A stretch of DNA of 12,500 nt from positions 1 to 12,500 of the forward strand of contig JABUQX010022126.1 of assembly GCA_015478945.1 (NCBI GenBank), in the 5' to 3' direction. The position numbers and the translations under genes are program-made. This stretch comes from Trachelipus rathkii (taxonomy: Eukaryota > Arthropoda > Malacostraca > Isopoda > Trachelipodidae). Positions 1 to 8,522 of the stretch are shown piece after piece. Positions within the stretch are counted from its first letter, which is position 1. Each line of letters starts with the position of its first letter. Under the pieces are notes generated by a model. That model did not search any database, was not told the origin of the DNA, and saw only the letters and a program-made list of their open reading frames with translations.

Positions 1-776
1 AGTACATGTCTATATTATATAAAATATATATTAGTATAGTACTACTATAGTATAGGATAATACATAAATTACAAAACATATAATATAGTATTATATTAAT
101 AGATATATAGCATGTAATATACCCTAATAATATATATAATATATATAAGTATATATATATATTATATATCATAATATATATAATATAGTATATATATATA
201 ATAATATATAATATATATATAATTATATATATATACTATTATATATAATATTATACTATATATATTATTTATATGTAATTTATATATATAATATTGATAC
301 TCTCCAGTATACTATATTACTTATATATACTATATATAATATATATTATAATACTATATATATTATATAACTATATATATACAGTATAAGTATATATATT
401 ATCTATATACGATACAATTACGATATTTCATTATATATTATATTATCTATAGCCATATTATATATATATACATATAAGATATACTATTCAGTATTATTAT
501 ATTATATATATATAGTATTATATATAGTAGTAGATATATATATATAATATGTATATCTATATACTGTAACTGTATATATACTTATATATTATATATATAT
601 ACTAATATAATACTACCCTATTATCTATATCCAGCGTATAGATTATATACGAGATCTCGTAGCATATAATTATAATTATCTCAATTATCTACATTAATAT
701 ATATAAATAATTCGAGATTACTAATTGATTAACTATATATATTATATATATATATATATAAATATAGGTAGTTATA
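1..776. repeat. Degenerate TA-rich low-complexity tract
   Basis: Almost the whole interval is imperfect TA/TAA repeat, with scattered single C or G interruptions and no sustained reading frame. One short exception is a 14-bp perfect palindrome at 648-661 (TACGAGATCTCGTA). The final part (about 735-762) is a purer TA run. Open frames here give only Tyr/Ile alternation, a by-product of the repeat. The same repeat type recurs throughout the window and borders each transposon-like segment. Long TA arrays are also hard to assemble, so the exact length may be unreliable. Confidence 0.9.
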
Positions 777-861
777 TCAGGGCGGCGGCCTCTCTCGGTT
801 CTAAGAAAATATTGCGTGAAGCAGTTGCATTTGTATGCATTTTCTGTACTCACACCACCAC

Positions 862-864
<3 letters not shown>
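777..864. other. Short complex segment between repeats, no gene recognised
   Basis: About 90 bases of mixed sequence, opening with a GC-rich patch (cagggcggcggcctctctcgg). I recognise no motif. The opening CAGGGCGGCGGC slightly resembles a hAT terminus (CAGTGGCGGC, as found reversed at 5475-5484), but the match is poor and no paired end is near. Confidence 0.4.
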
Positions 865-893
<29 letters not shown>

Positions 894-903
894 CACACAC
901 ACA
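865..903. repeat. (CA)n microsatellite
   Basis: About 14 uninterrupted CA units run from 865 to 892. A single T follows, then a further short CA run and a poly(A) stretch. CA/TG repeats of this kind are typical of animal nuclear DNA. A TG-rich tract lies about 180 bases downstream in the opposite sense, so the two can pair as an inverted repeat. Confidence 0.95.
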
Positions 904-1040
904 AAAAACATTGAATATAATATACATTATATACTATATATACTACTATATACTATAATATATTATATAATATATATAAATGTATTATAATATACTATAC
1001 TATATTTAAATATATATATATAATTATAGTATATATAATG
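904..1040. repeat. TA-rich spacer between CA and TG microsatellites
   Basis: The interval is an imperfect TA/TAA array with no coding potential. It would form the loop if the CA tract at 865-903 and the TG-rich tract at 1079-1130 paired. Confidence 0.85.
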
Positions 1041-1078
1041 TGAACCACACTGAAGCAACAAGGAATTGATGTTGTGGT

Positions 1079-1150
1079 GCTGTGTGTGTGTGTGTGGTGG
1101 GCTGTGCTGTTGTGTGCTGTGTGTGTGGCGCGCGCGGCTCGGGCGCGCAT
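1079..1150. repeat. (TG)n microsatellite running into a GC-rich CG-dinucleotide patch
   Basis: TG units at about 1079-1096 and again at about 1113-1128 are separated by GCTGTGCTGTTG-type sequence. They run into a GC-rich patch at about 1127-1148 (ggcgcgcgcggctcgggcgc). Open frames across this block on either strand only read out the repeat. Confidence 0.85.
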
Positions 1151-2634
1151 GAGTGGCGATGTGTGTTTTACCATAAAAAAAGAGGAGCATTGATATCGAC
1201 TTCGTAAAGCATTATCTAGAAAAAATTTATAAAAATTCCTACAATATTTTTCAGTTCTCCATGTAACACTTACCTTTTTTATTACAATTTTATTTAAAGA
1301 TAAGTTAAGGTTCCGACATCTCTCGACTTTAATTTTTTCGCTTTCGCAAACGCACTTGGTCCTGACGCAACCTTTATCCCCAATAATCACTTTTGTAATT
1401 AATTAAAAAAAATCTTGCTCGCATGCCCATGAATAAAGTCCTTTCTCGATTCCGAAAGCATGGTGGCTGAAAAAGGCCCGGGAAAAGTCCGCTTTCTTTT
1501 TTTTTGCCCCACAATGCGTGTTTCTATAAAAAAACGGAAAACAGCGCTCTTGCTCTTTGACGTTTTGTCCATTTCGGGAGGACACTCCTTAACCATGCGG
1601 GTTTAAATTAAAACTTTCAATACAGTTTTCACACTTTTACTAAAAATTGGCTTGCAACGTGATTTCTGTCATGTAATTGAAATCGTGAACAATATAGAAG
1701 CTATGGCCTTCCAGACAATACGAACCGAAAATTCTTCTGGCTATAAGATTATAAGATTATAAATTATTGATGGAGAGGTACTCATGTAGTAAGGAAAGTT
1801 GTACACATTGGTTTTAGGAAGGTTTGGCCGCTGCCCTTTTTTAAATTCACGTGGTTAGAAACTGTAAAAAAGGACTTAGAGTGGGTTTGGAGGAGCCTGC
1901 GGCCGCCTAGTTAGGGTTCTGGGTGCACCTGATCGAGGGGCTTACATATGTCGCTTACCCCCCTGTCTCGCAAAGTGTTACAATGGTGTACCACCCAGTA
2001 TGGTGAAACATATTGGTGGCATTTCACTAAAGAGGCCGTATATAGCATCTAAAGTACCATATGTGTTCGGGAGATGGACAATCTCAGGCTTTTTCAACAC
2101 TCACTCTTACACCTGAATGGTCACTGACTTTGGGCATCGCGTACGGAAAATTGATCAAAATGAGGATATGACGTAATTAGGGGTTGAGCTTATGGTCGGC
2201 GGCTGTTGAAGAACCACAGCAGTCATCGGGTAGTAACATTTTTTTTTGAGGCGGAGAATAGCAGAGAGGACCACGCTAGCCCAGTTGCTATGCGTACATT
2301 GGTGGAATCAGAGTATTGGATTTTGGTTCCGTCATCTGTGGGCATCCTAAGGTTCTGCTGGCTATTTGGATCGATAAGTTCGTTGTTTATTCATTATTTT
2401 AAAGTACGGGCGCCTGTAATTACGATACATATATGGTGGTAGATTGTGTTTGGGGAATCGGACCGGGCTGGTGGAGACGAAGAAAAAGGTCTGGCATTGG
2501 AGTCAGTTTAAAGGAATGCCTGGAGGGAGAAGGAATGTGAGTTTGGCAGAGGCGAGAAGAAAAGGTGCATAATAGGAAAGTGAATGGCGGGGTTTGTAAG
2601 GGGTATGGTTGCTGGTTTTGTTTCAGGGATGAAC
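1150..2634. other. Ordinary-complexity non-repetitive DNA, no supported gene
   Basis: This is the longest non-repetitive stretch in the left half, with near-balanced composition from about 1880 onward. Short frames exist (for example 1399-1596 and 2420-2692 on the minus strand, 2206-2442 on the plus strand), but none shows a recognisable domain, a conserved motif or splice-flanked exon structure. A short direct repeat (ataagattataagattataa) lies at about 1742-1761. The right end passes into a stretch with weak retrotransposon-like sequence, so part of 1880-2634 could be older, unrecognisable retroelement DNA. That is inference. Confidence 0.5.
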
Positions 2635-2825
2635 CCGCACATTGACGAAGATGCCACGCTGAGGGTACGTCGCCAGGTCCCTTTGAAAGCACGTTAGGGG
2701 TGGATTTTTCTGGACTGGTCGGGGTCTCACTTAAAGGTACTAAAAAAAGGGCCGGGGTAAGGCTGGCTTTCTTTTCGACTTACGGCAAAGTATTTATACT
2801 GCTTGTGTTTGTCTTGTGCATGTTT
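2635..2825 (+). pseudogene. Possible BEL/Pao-type retrotransposon integrase remnant (weak)
   Basis: On the plus strand a short stretch reads HIDEDATLRVRRQVPLKAR, a TAG stop, then GVDFSGLVGVSLKGTKKR and a hydrophobic run (LAFFSTYGKVFIL). BEL/Pao polyproteins commonly carry a G-V-D-[YF]-[AS]-G motif at the start of the integrase core. It is followed after a basic stretch by a hydrophobic strand of the type K-A-Y-x-x-x-F-V-C-x-x-T-K-A-[VI]-H. The resemblance in order and spacing is what I see; the family assignment is inference. At least one stop interrupts it, no LTRs were found, and upstream reverse transcriptase motifs are not visible. Chance similarity is a real alternative. Confidence 0.25.
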
Positions 2826-2865
2826 AGTTTCCACACCCTTACACCCAATCTTGAGGACAGAGGTA

Positions 2866-3240
2866 TAATAAATAATAATAATAATATAATAATAATAATT
2901 ATAATAATAAAACTAATCAATAATAACTTAAAATAATAATAATAATAATAATTAATTGAATTTTAGCAGTTAAATATAATTAAATCAACTAATAAGTACT
3001 ATCAACATCAATAAGTAACATACTCTCACACATAGTATATTTAACATAATAAAGCACAATTCAAACATCCATCCCAATAAATAAATAAATCAATCATACT
3101 TCACCAAATACAATAGATACATAATCACAAATAATAATAATAACGATTTAATAATAATCATGCAAATCAATATAAATCATCGGATAATGATAAATAATAA
3201 TCTAATAAATAATTAGTGCAATAATACATTAATAAAATAC
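2866..3240. repeat. TAA-rich repeat with C-over-G strand bias
   Basis: TAA/ATA trinucleotide repeats are densest at about 2868-2952 and recur at about 3130-3230. Between them, 2960-3125 is made almost wholly of A, T and C, with very little G on the plus strand. No gene is seen. The strand bias is opposite in sign to that of 9966-12500. Confidence 0.8.
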
Positions 3241-3244
3241 TATC

Positions 3245-3461
3245 AGCAATAATATATATGTAGTAAATAATTATATATATTATAAATAATATATATATAT
3301 ATATAATATATATTATATATTATAACTTACTTATTATATATATATATATATATTATATATATATAATATTATTATAGATTATATATATTATATAAATATA
3401 TAATTATATTATATATATTAAAGTATATATTAGTATTATATATATATACTAGTATATTAAT

Positions 3462-3492
<31 letters not shown>

Positions 3493-3565
3493 TATATATA
3501 TAATATATATACTATATATATATATATAATAATTATATATATATATATATATAATTACTACATAT
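3245..3565. repeat. (TA)n array, imperfect
   Basis: Nearly pure alternating TA with occasional TAA, ATTA and single C interruptions. It has no coding content and separates the TAA-rich block from the poly(A)-ended segment. Confidence 0.95.
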
Positions 3566-3574
3566 CTATATAAT

Positions 3575-3995
3575 CCTTCACAGACCCAAATTATTTCCTA
3601 ATTTCTTATTTTATTTCGATGAATTTTGACATCTCTTTCGATAGAAATCGAACTTCACCAAGTGATTTCTACATCTCGTATAGCATAGTTTTTTTATTAT
3701 CGTTTATTTTTTTTTTCAAAACTTGAGTTGAGGCAGGCCCTGCAACGAGAAGTTTTCCCTATTTAGTTAATGTTAAATAATTTAAAACATTTTTTTTCAA
3801 AATTTTCGTTCAGTAATTCCCGATCACCTTTCTCGGAAGCGCTACCGTGGCACAAACGGTTTCTCTGTAGAGCGACGGAAGTCGCTGGCAACGGCGCTGG
3901 CCGTTCGGTCCTAGGGTTTTTTTCTAGGAATAATACTAGAAGTCCCCTCCTTGAAGTAGGCTATGGCCTTGACTGGGTCTGAAGTGTGAACCTTT

Positions 3996-4053
<58 letters not shown>
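3575..4053 (+). other. Unique segment ending in poly(A): candidate retroposed copy
   Basis: Mixed-complexity sequence ends at 4000 in an uninterrupted run of 53 A (4001-4053). The most GC-rich part (about 3838-3910) holds a perfect short hairpin, AGCGAC-GGAA-GTCGCT, at 3871-3886. A frame at 3770-3982 runs through it, but its product matches no family I know. A unique body with a long 3' A tail is the form of a SINE, a 5'-truncated LINE or a processed transcript. I see no clear RNA polymerase III boxes and no certain target-site duplication, so the class is open. Confidence 0.35.
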
Positions 4054-4055
<2 letters not shown>

Positions 4056-4078
4056 ATAAAATTTTTTTTTTTTTTTTT
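4001..4078. repeat. Poly(A) run of 53 followed by T run of 17
   Basis: A 53-base A homopolymer (4001-4053) is separated by an AT-only 8-base spacer from 17 T (4062-4078). The two could pair as a hairpin. Exact lengths are uncertain because homopolymers are error-prone in sequencing. The A run may be the tail of a retroposed copy on its left. Confidence 0.9.
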
Positions 4079-4085
4079 AAGAAAA

Positions 4086-4104
4086 GTTGCATTATAATTG
4101 CAAC
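4086..4104. repeat. Short inverted repeat GTTGCA/TGCAAC
   Basis: GTTGCA at 4086-4091 and TGCAAC at 4099-4104 enclose a 7-base AT loop. A similar but longer stem (CGTTGCA/TGCAACG) occurs at 5446-5465 inside a hAT-like terminus, and TGCAACGAGA occurs at 3741-3750. Confidence 0.6.
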
Positions 4105-4144
4105 GCGAGAAAAATCGAAGCCTATATAATTACTTCTTATACGC

Positions 4145-4331
4145 GTTATATTATAATATCTATATATATACTATAATAATACCTATATATATATATATAT
4201 ATATTATAGTATTATATTAATATTATATCATATATAAATTATATATATATATATATATAGTATATAATATATATATTATATGATATATATATATACTTAG
4301 AGTATAATACTATATAATTATATATAATTAA
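4145..4331. repeat. TA-rich array flanking a hAT-like element
   Basis: Imperfect TA repeat abuts the left terminus of the hAT-like element at 4332 directly. It has no coding content. Confidence 0.9.
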
Positions 4332-5142
4332 CAGTGGGCGCCTATCCAGGGGGGGGTCCGGTGGCCATCTGTGCGTACCCACCCCCCCCGAAAAAATTTA
4401 TAACTGACACTAATCAATTTTAGCAAGGTTATCATATCCGTTCAAGGCATACTAGGCTACAACTATACCACCCGAGAAGCGATCCATCGATGGACCTTAA
4501 CATCCTACTTATATCATAGTCAGTACTGTATGGAATCATACTCACGATTAGACTGCCTATAGATTAATATTATATATATATCATATGATATATATAACGC
4601 AGTATTCTATAATCGATGTTGAGCCACCTCTATGTATCTATCAGCTACGATAATGCTCACTTAACATCCATTATTGCGCCGGTCTATTAGTGACGTTTTA
4701 CATGACTCGTCGGCTAGGTGAGCGTAGAGAACACTTGCCTGAGTACGTACCACAGCCCAAACTACCGCCACTGTTGATATACGCATACTGCGGCGTCTCG
4801 CTACGTAATTAACCAGCTGAGCACCGTATACTACGAAACTGACCCTATCTCCCGCTCCGTTGAATTAAGTGTACAATCAATATTCACAACGTCATACCTT
4901 ACCTCATACACTAATTATAATATTATATATTCATAAGACTATAGCCTCGTATAGGTAACTATTATATAATTACAGATATATATCAATATACTAGTATACT
5001 ATATTATATATATTTTAACCCTAAGTGATATATATATATATATTTATTACCTATGCTACTATATTCTACTTAAGTAGTATATATAAGACGCATTTGTGTC
5101 TGCCCACCCCCACCGAAAAAAAAATCCTGGATACGCCCACTG
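4332..5142. mobile_element. Non-autonomous hAT-like DNA transposon, 811 bp
   Basis: The left end (4332-4350, CAGTGGGCGCCTATCCAGG) and the reverse complement of the right end (5126-5142, CAGTGGGCGTATCCAGG) agree at all 17 shared bases, apart from a 2-base insertion on the left. Starting with CAGTGG is typical of hAT-superfamily terminal inverted repeats. The outside 8-mers (4324-4331 ATAATTAA, 5143-5150 ATTAATAA) match at 6 of 8, compatible with a decayed 8-bp duplication but weak in AT-rich DNA. No transposase is encoded, so it would have moved only with help from another element. The interior contains TA-rich inserts and may be partly replaced. Confidence 0.65.
4349..4397. repeat. G8/C8 hairpin inside the left end of the hAT-like element
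   Basis: Eight G at 4349-4356 followed by TCCGGTGG can pair with the ACCCACCCCCCCC segment at 4377-4389, giving a strong GC hairpin just inside the terminus. The stretch 4365-4397 also resembles 5092-5124 near the right end in direct orientation (TCTGTGCGTACCCACCCC versus TTTGTGTCTGCCCACCCC, both then CG plus an A run). The left end therefore carries both an inverted and a direct relation to the right end. Confidence 0.6.
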
Positions 5143-5216
5143 ATTAATAAATAAGTATTAATCTTATATCAGGTGTGCATCTACCATTAACAATACATAT
5201 ATTAATGCTAATATAG

Positions 5217-5370
5217 TAATATATATATATATATATAATATATATATTATATATATATATATACTATTATACTAAGAGTATACAAGCTATATCTAGAATA
5301 CGCATTACAATATCTATACTAATATGTATTCAAATATATATATTATATACTGCTATATATATATATATAT
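5217..5370. repeat. TA-rich arrays
   Basis: TA runs at about 5217-5265 and 5335-5370 enclose a short mixed AT-rich piece. Nothing coding is visible between the two hAT-like termini at 5142 and 5484. Confidence 0.85.
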
Positions 5371-5437
5371 GAGTAGAATGTGAAATTTTCTGACAAATAA
5401 TTAAATAACAAATATATCGTTTGATATAGGGAAAAAA

Positions 5438-5484
5438 AAAGTGGTCGTTGCACAAACATGCAACGAAGGCAGGAGCCGCCACTG
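5438..5484 (-). mobile_element. Solo terminus of a second hAT-like element
   Basis: Read on the minus strand, 5484-5466 begins CAGTGGCGGCTCCTGCCTT, typical of hAT-superfamily ends and different from the 4332-5142 family. Just inside is a perfect 7-bp stem, CGTTGCA (5446-5452) and TGCAACG (5459-5465), with a 6-base loop. The element would extend leftward on the plus strand. I find no matching CAGTGGCGGC end within the window, so the other end is lost, too decayed, or outside. GCAACGAGA at 3742-3750, preceded by AGGCAGG, may be a rearranged fragment of the same family. Confidence 0.45.
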
Positions 5485-5640
5485 ATTATATTATATATAA
5501 TAATAATATATATAGCTATATAGTTATATATATATATATCATTATATATAACTATACTCAGTAGTATATATTCATACTATAATAATAGCTATATTATTAT
5601 ATATAGTACATTATGTATATATTTACATATACTATATATA
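5485..5640. repeat. TA-rich array
   Basis: Imperfect TA/TAA repeat follows directly after the hAT-like terminus at 5484. No gene. Confidence 0.9.
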
Positions 5641-6179
5641 TTCAATGACGAGTTGCGGTACATCAGGATGAGCAAGTGGGAAAGCAACGGCTTCTCTAAT
5701 AAAAGCCGTTTTTCGCTTTTTGCATTTGTTTGCTAAAAAAAATGCTTAAGTTTTCGTTCGGTTTTGTCAACTTAGCGCAAACATCTTTAAATTAATGGTT
5801 CACAACGTAAAGAATTTTCCCTAATTTGCGTAATATAGGAATGAAATTCTGTATTAAAACTATGAACATTTAAGGTAATTAAGGACAATTCCTTTACGTT
5901 TGATGAGCATTTTTTTACGATTTTGCAATAAGTTTTAACAAAAAACGAAACCGCCCATCTTACGTTTCATAGCCACAAATGCAAAAACGAAAATGCTTAA
6001 TTCAAAAGATTTAATTTCAAAAGATTTTCATGAAAATCTTTCAAACAATTACATTAATTATTACAAATTAGTTTATTCTAATGTTTACAATTTTCCATCT
6101 ATTCATTAAGCACATAAATAGTAGTGAATACGATGTTTTGTATTGTAATTTATTATATTGTATTGGTCAGTTGTCGTTT

Positions 6180-6181
<2 letters not shown>
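5641..6181. other. AT-rich non-coding segment with a long inverted repeat and a palindrome
   Basis: No supported gene. The stretch 5711-5735 (TTTCGCTTTTTGCATTTG then TTTGCTA) is closely matched in reverse complement by 5970-5993, differing by about one indel and a few bases, with about 234 bases between. A 22-bp perfect palindrome lies at 6020-6041 (arms AAAGATTTTCA and TGAAAATCTTT). These could be remains of a foldback or MITE-type element, but I could not define its ends. Confidence 0.5.
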
Positions 6182-6220
<39 letters not shown>

Positions 6221-6268
6221 GAGAGAGTCTGAGAGAGAGTGAGAGAGAGAGAGAGAGAGAGCGAGAGC
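6182..6268. repeat. (GA)n microsatellite
   Basis: About 18 perfect GA units at 6182-6217 are followed, after ATTA- and TCT-type interruptions, by further GA runs to about 6268. It is a simple-sequence repeat on a purine-only strand, capable of triplex formation in principle. Confidence 0.95.
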
Positions 6269-6861
6269 AGCGTAATATCCGATCTTCATTATTATAAGTG
6301 AGATGACAAAATTCATAAATGCATCCTTTTCCCGCAGAGTTACTCTTTTTTTTTTTTTTTTAACACAATAAATCATTAAAATTAGCTTCTTCTTCTTAAA
6401 AAAAGCACCAAATTTTTTTTCCGCTTTTCCGATTAATAACGAAATTTATTAAAAACGATGAAAGCGCGCTTTCCATTTCATTACCAAAAATTTTGAGCCT
6501 TAAAAACAAATTACTTGTAGAAAAAATAAAAGACAAAATCGTTAATTTACTTTAAGGAAATATATATATGCAATAAATATATAAATTCGAATATAAATTT
6601 TTCAAATTTTTAAATTAATATTTCTTTGACAAAAATAATTAAAAATGAAAAAATAGTTTTTAGTAAAAGAGTTCATATTGAAATATTTTATGAGCGAAGT
6701 GCCAATTAATTAATATCTATTTAAAGAAAAAAACTTTTTAAAAAAGTACAAAGCAGCGCTTTTTATCAGAAAAAGTGAATATATTTATTTAATCAAGAAT
6801 ATAGAAGTAAATAGAATAATGCAATTATATCTTATTATACACACTTTATACTATATATATA
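6269..6861. other. AT-rich DNA with A and T homopolymer runs, no gene seen
   Basis: The interval is rich in poly(A)/poly(T) and lacks open frames of useful length. It ends in a short TA run (6852-6861) that forms the left flank of the hAT-like element at 6862. I recognise no promoter, RNA gene or repeat family. Confidence 0.6.
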
Positions 6862-6875
6862 CAAAGGGTGGGCAC

Positions 6876-6992
6876 CGTTAAATGAGAAAAGTAACCGTCG
6901 TTAATGTGGTTTAATCGTTAACAAAAAATATTAACGTCGTTAATCATTAAAGCGTTTATCGGTAAAGAATGCAATAGCGAAGTTAACGTTAA
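6876..6992. repeat. Subterminal CGTTAA/TTAACG motif cluster, left arm
   Basis: CGTTAA occurs at 6876, 6899, 6916, 6938 and 6987, and TTAACG at 6931 and 6983. In hAT elements, repeated short subterminal motifs are commonly transposase binding sites. The equivalent cluster in the right arm (9031, 9090, 9100 and 9155) supports treating both arms as one element. Confidence 0.6.
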
Positions 6993-7206
6993 TCGTTTAC
7001 GTTTACCGTCTTCACAATATGTAAGAATAGTAATAATTATTTGTTAATTTTCCTTTTTTATAAATAAAATTATTAACAATATTAATCATGATATTAAGCT
7101 TATCAGGACAAATTAATTAGGCTGGCTTTGACCTATAGCAGTTGCTTTTGCCGCTTGCCGAAGAATACTTTCAAAGCGTAAATACCTTTTTAATTAATAC
7201 TCAATA

Positions 7207-7263
7207 CCGGTGTTCCGTAAAAGAATGTTCCAGTTTCAATGCTTTATTATAAAGCATAATATA
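7207..7263 (+). repeat. Left terminal inverted repeat of the Tc1/mariner element
   Basis: It begins CCGGTGTTCCGTAAAAGAAT after TA 7205-7206 and pairs with 8523-8581. The left copy has one extra T in GTGTTCCG relative to the partner's GTGTCCG, a T/C difference near 7229, and small changes at the inner end. Confidence 0.9.
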
Positions 7264-7421
7264 CAATATCCCAATCATCATTTCATACATCAAAGTGAAG
7301 AGTTAAGTTGCATAGTTTCCGATAATGCACTTGCGCCCAGAACGAGTCCTGAATAGTCGGACATATCGCGCATGCCCGCATTCAGATGTAGTCTCTCTAT
7401 TGCGTGCGCCACATACTGACA

Positions 7422-8469
7422 ATGGCGAGTCCTGAGCGTAAAGCTTTCTGTGTCCTAAAATTTGCTAAGTGTGGTGAATCTGTAATTACGATTCAACGTG
7501 CGTATCGTTTTTACGGTTCCAATGTGACCCTCCATGTGGCAAAAACATTTCGCCGATGGGATAGGCAATTTGCAACTAATGGATGCCTTGTAAAGGCAAA
7601 AAGTACAGGACGGCCCAAAGTTACTGTACAGGATGTTGACCGTATCAGGGCCTCGTTCCTTATAGTTCCTAAGAAATCCGTTCGAAGAGCAAGTCACAAA
7701 CTGAAGGGTGCAAAAAAACGACGGTGTGGAACGGTGTTAAGGAAAACTGTTTACACATGTCGTGGCATTACCGGTTTGCAGTTTTGTTACATGCTTAAGG
7801 CCCGACGACTATGCCTCTACGGTTTTACCCGTCCTGTCCTGTGCAGTGCGTACGGTCAGAGACGAATGACCTTCTAGATTGTGAATAGTGTTTATAATAG
7901 CGATGAGTCCACCTTTCATCTCAGGGTTAAGGTGAATGCCCTATAATTTTCGTATCTGGGGTCTGAAAATTCGCATGAACTTGTAGAACACGAACTTGAT
8001 TCTTCAAAGGTTAACTTTTTCTGCGCCATATCCCGGCGCCAGGTCTACGGACCTTCTTTTTCGCAGAAGCAACCGTACACAGGGGTCACCTATCTCGATA
8101 TGTTACAACAAATGCTCTTTCCACCATTATTAGAGGTTGAAGCGGTAAACTTTATACGGCAGCAGATGGACCCCTCTTACATTGATCAAATAGTGCGAGC
8201 GTGGTTGAACGACTTACTCCTAGATCGTTGGCTTGGTCATAATGGTCCAGACGACAGAGCTCTATATATCTGGCCCCCCCGGTCCCCGGACTTAACGCCA
8301 TGCAATTTCTTCCTATGGGGCTGCCCAATTATACGCAGAGTTAAAACGCAGAATTGAACATGCCGTTCCTTCCATTACTCCGGATCTGTTAACCAATGTT
8401 TGGGAGGAATTGGATTATCGGCTGAATGTATCCCCTAGAACGAAGGGGGCACATATTGAACATATGTAG
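7422..8469 (+). pseudogene. Degenerate Tc1/mariner-superfamily transposase
   Basis: The original enzyme would have cut and rejoined its own transposon ends at TA sites. The ATG at 7422 (MASPERKAFCVLKFAK) is the natural start. The first ~95 codons form an intact N-terminal helix-turn-helix region of the DUF4817 type, with RRW, GRPKVT and PKKSVRRAS. After about 7706 the frame breaks repeatedly: TTVW (7718), RPDDYAS (7798), NDLLDC (7865), DESTFHL (7902-7922, first catalytic Asp), VYGP, TGVTYLDML (ending about 8108), DG (8165, second Asp) and WPPRSPDLTPC lie in alternating frames. An Asn codon (8304-8306) stands where the third Asp is expected. The C-terminus (ELKRRI... to GAHIEHM) is in another frame and ends at TAG 8467-8469. 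At roughly 349 codons it is full family length, so it decayed by small indels and not truncation. Confidence 0.93.
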
Positions 8470-8522
8470 GAAAAATTCTGTTCAATGACCTTCACTTTGA
8501 TGTATGAATGCTGTTGATATTA

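Noticed and set aside
689..958. Short reading frames on both strands over the TA/CA repeats
   Set aside because: The peptides are Tyr/Ile or Thr/His alternations, read directly from dinucleotide repeats; there is no coding signal.
1038..1052. Possible hAT-like end (reverse complement CAGTGTGGTTCACAT)
   Set aside because: No partner terminus or duplication was found, and the match rests on a few bases.
963..1390. Minus-strand frames across the TG tract
   Set aside because: The middle is microsatellite-derived (HTHTQ-like) and the remainder has no recognised domain.
1399..1596. Minus-strand frame of 65 codons
   Set aside because: It is short, has no family resemblance or supporting context, and is likely chance.
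2206..2692. Overlapping frames on opposite strands (2206-2442 plus, 2420-2692 minus)
   Set aside because: Neither product shows conserved motifs. Possible retroelement origin was considered but only 2635-2825 offers any match, in a different frame arrangement.
3770..3982. Plus-strand frame of 70 codons before the poly(A)
   Set aside because: I recognise no domain. It may be part of a retroposed sequence, but calling it a gene is not supported.
4764..4773. CCGCCACTG inside the 4332-5142 element, resembling another hAT end
   Set aside because: It is a short match only; the adjacent bases do not continue either terminus seen in the window.
7455..7697. Minus-strand frame of 80 codons
   Set aside because: It is the antisense shadow of the conserved N-terminal part of the transposase.
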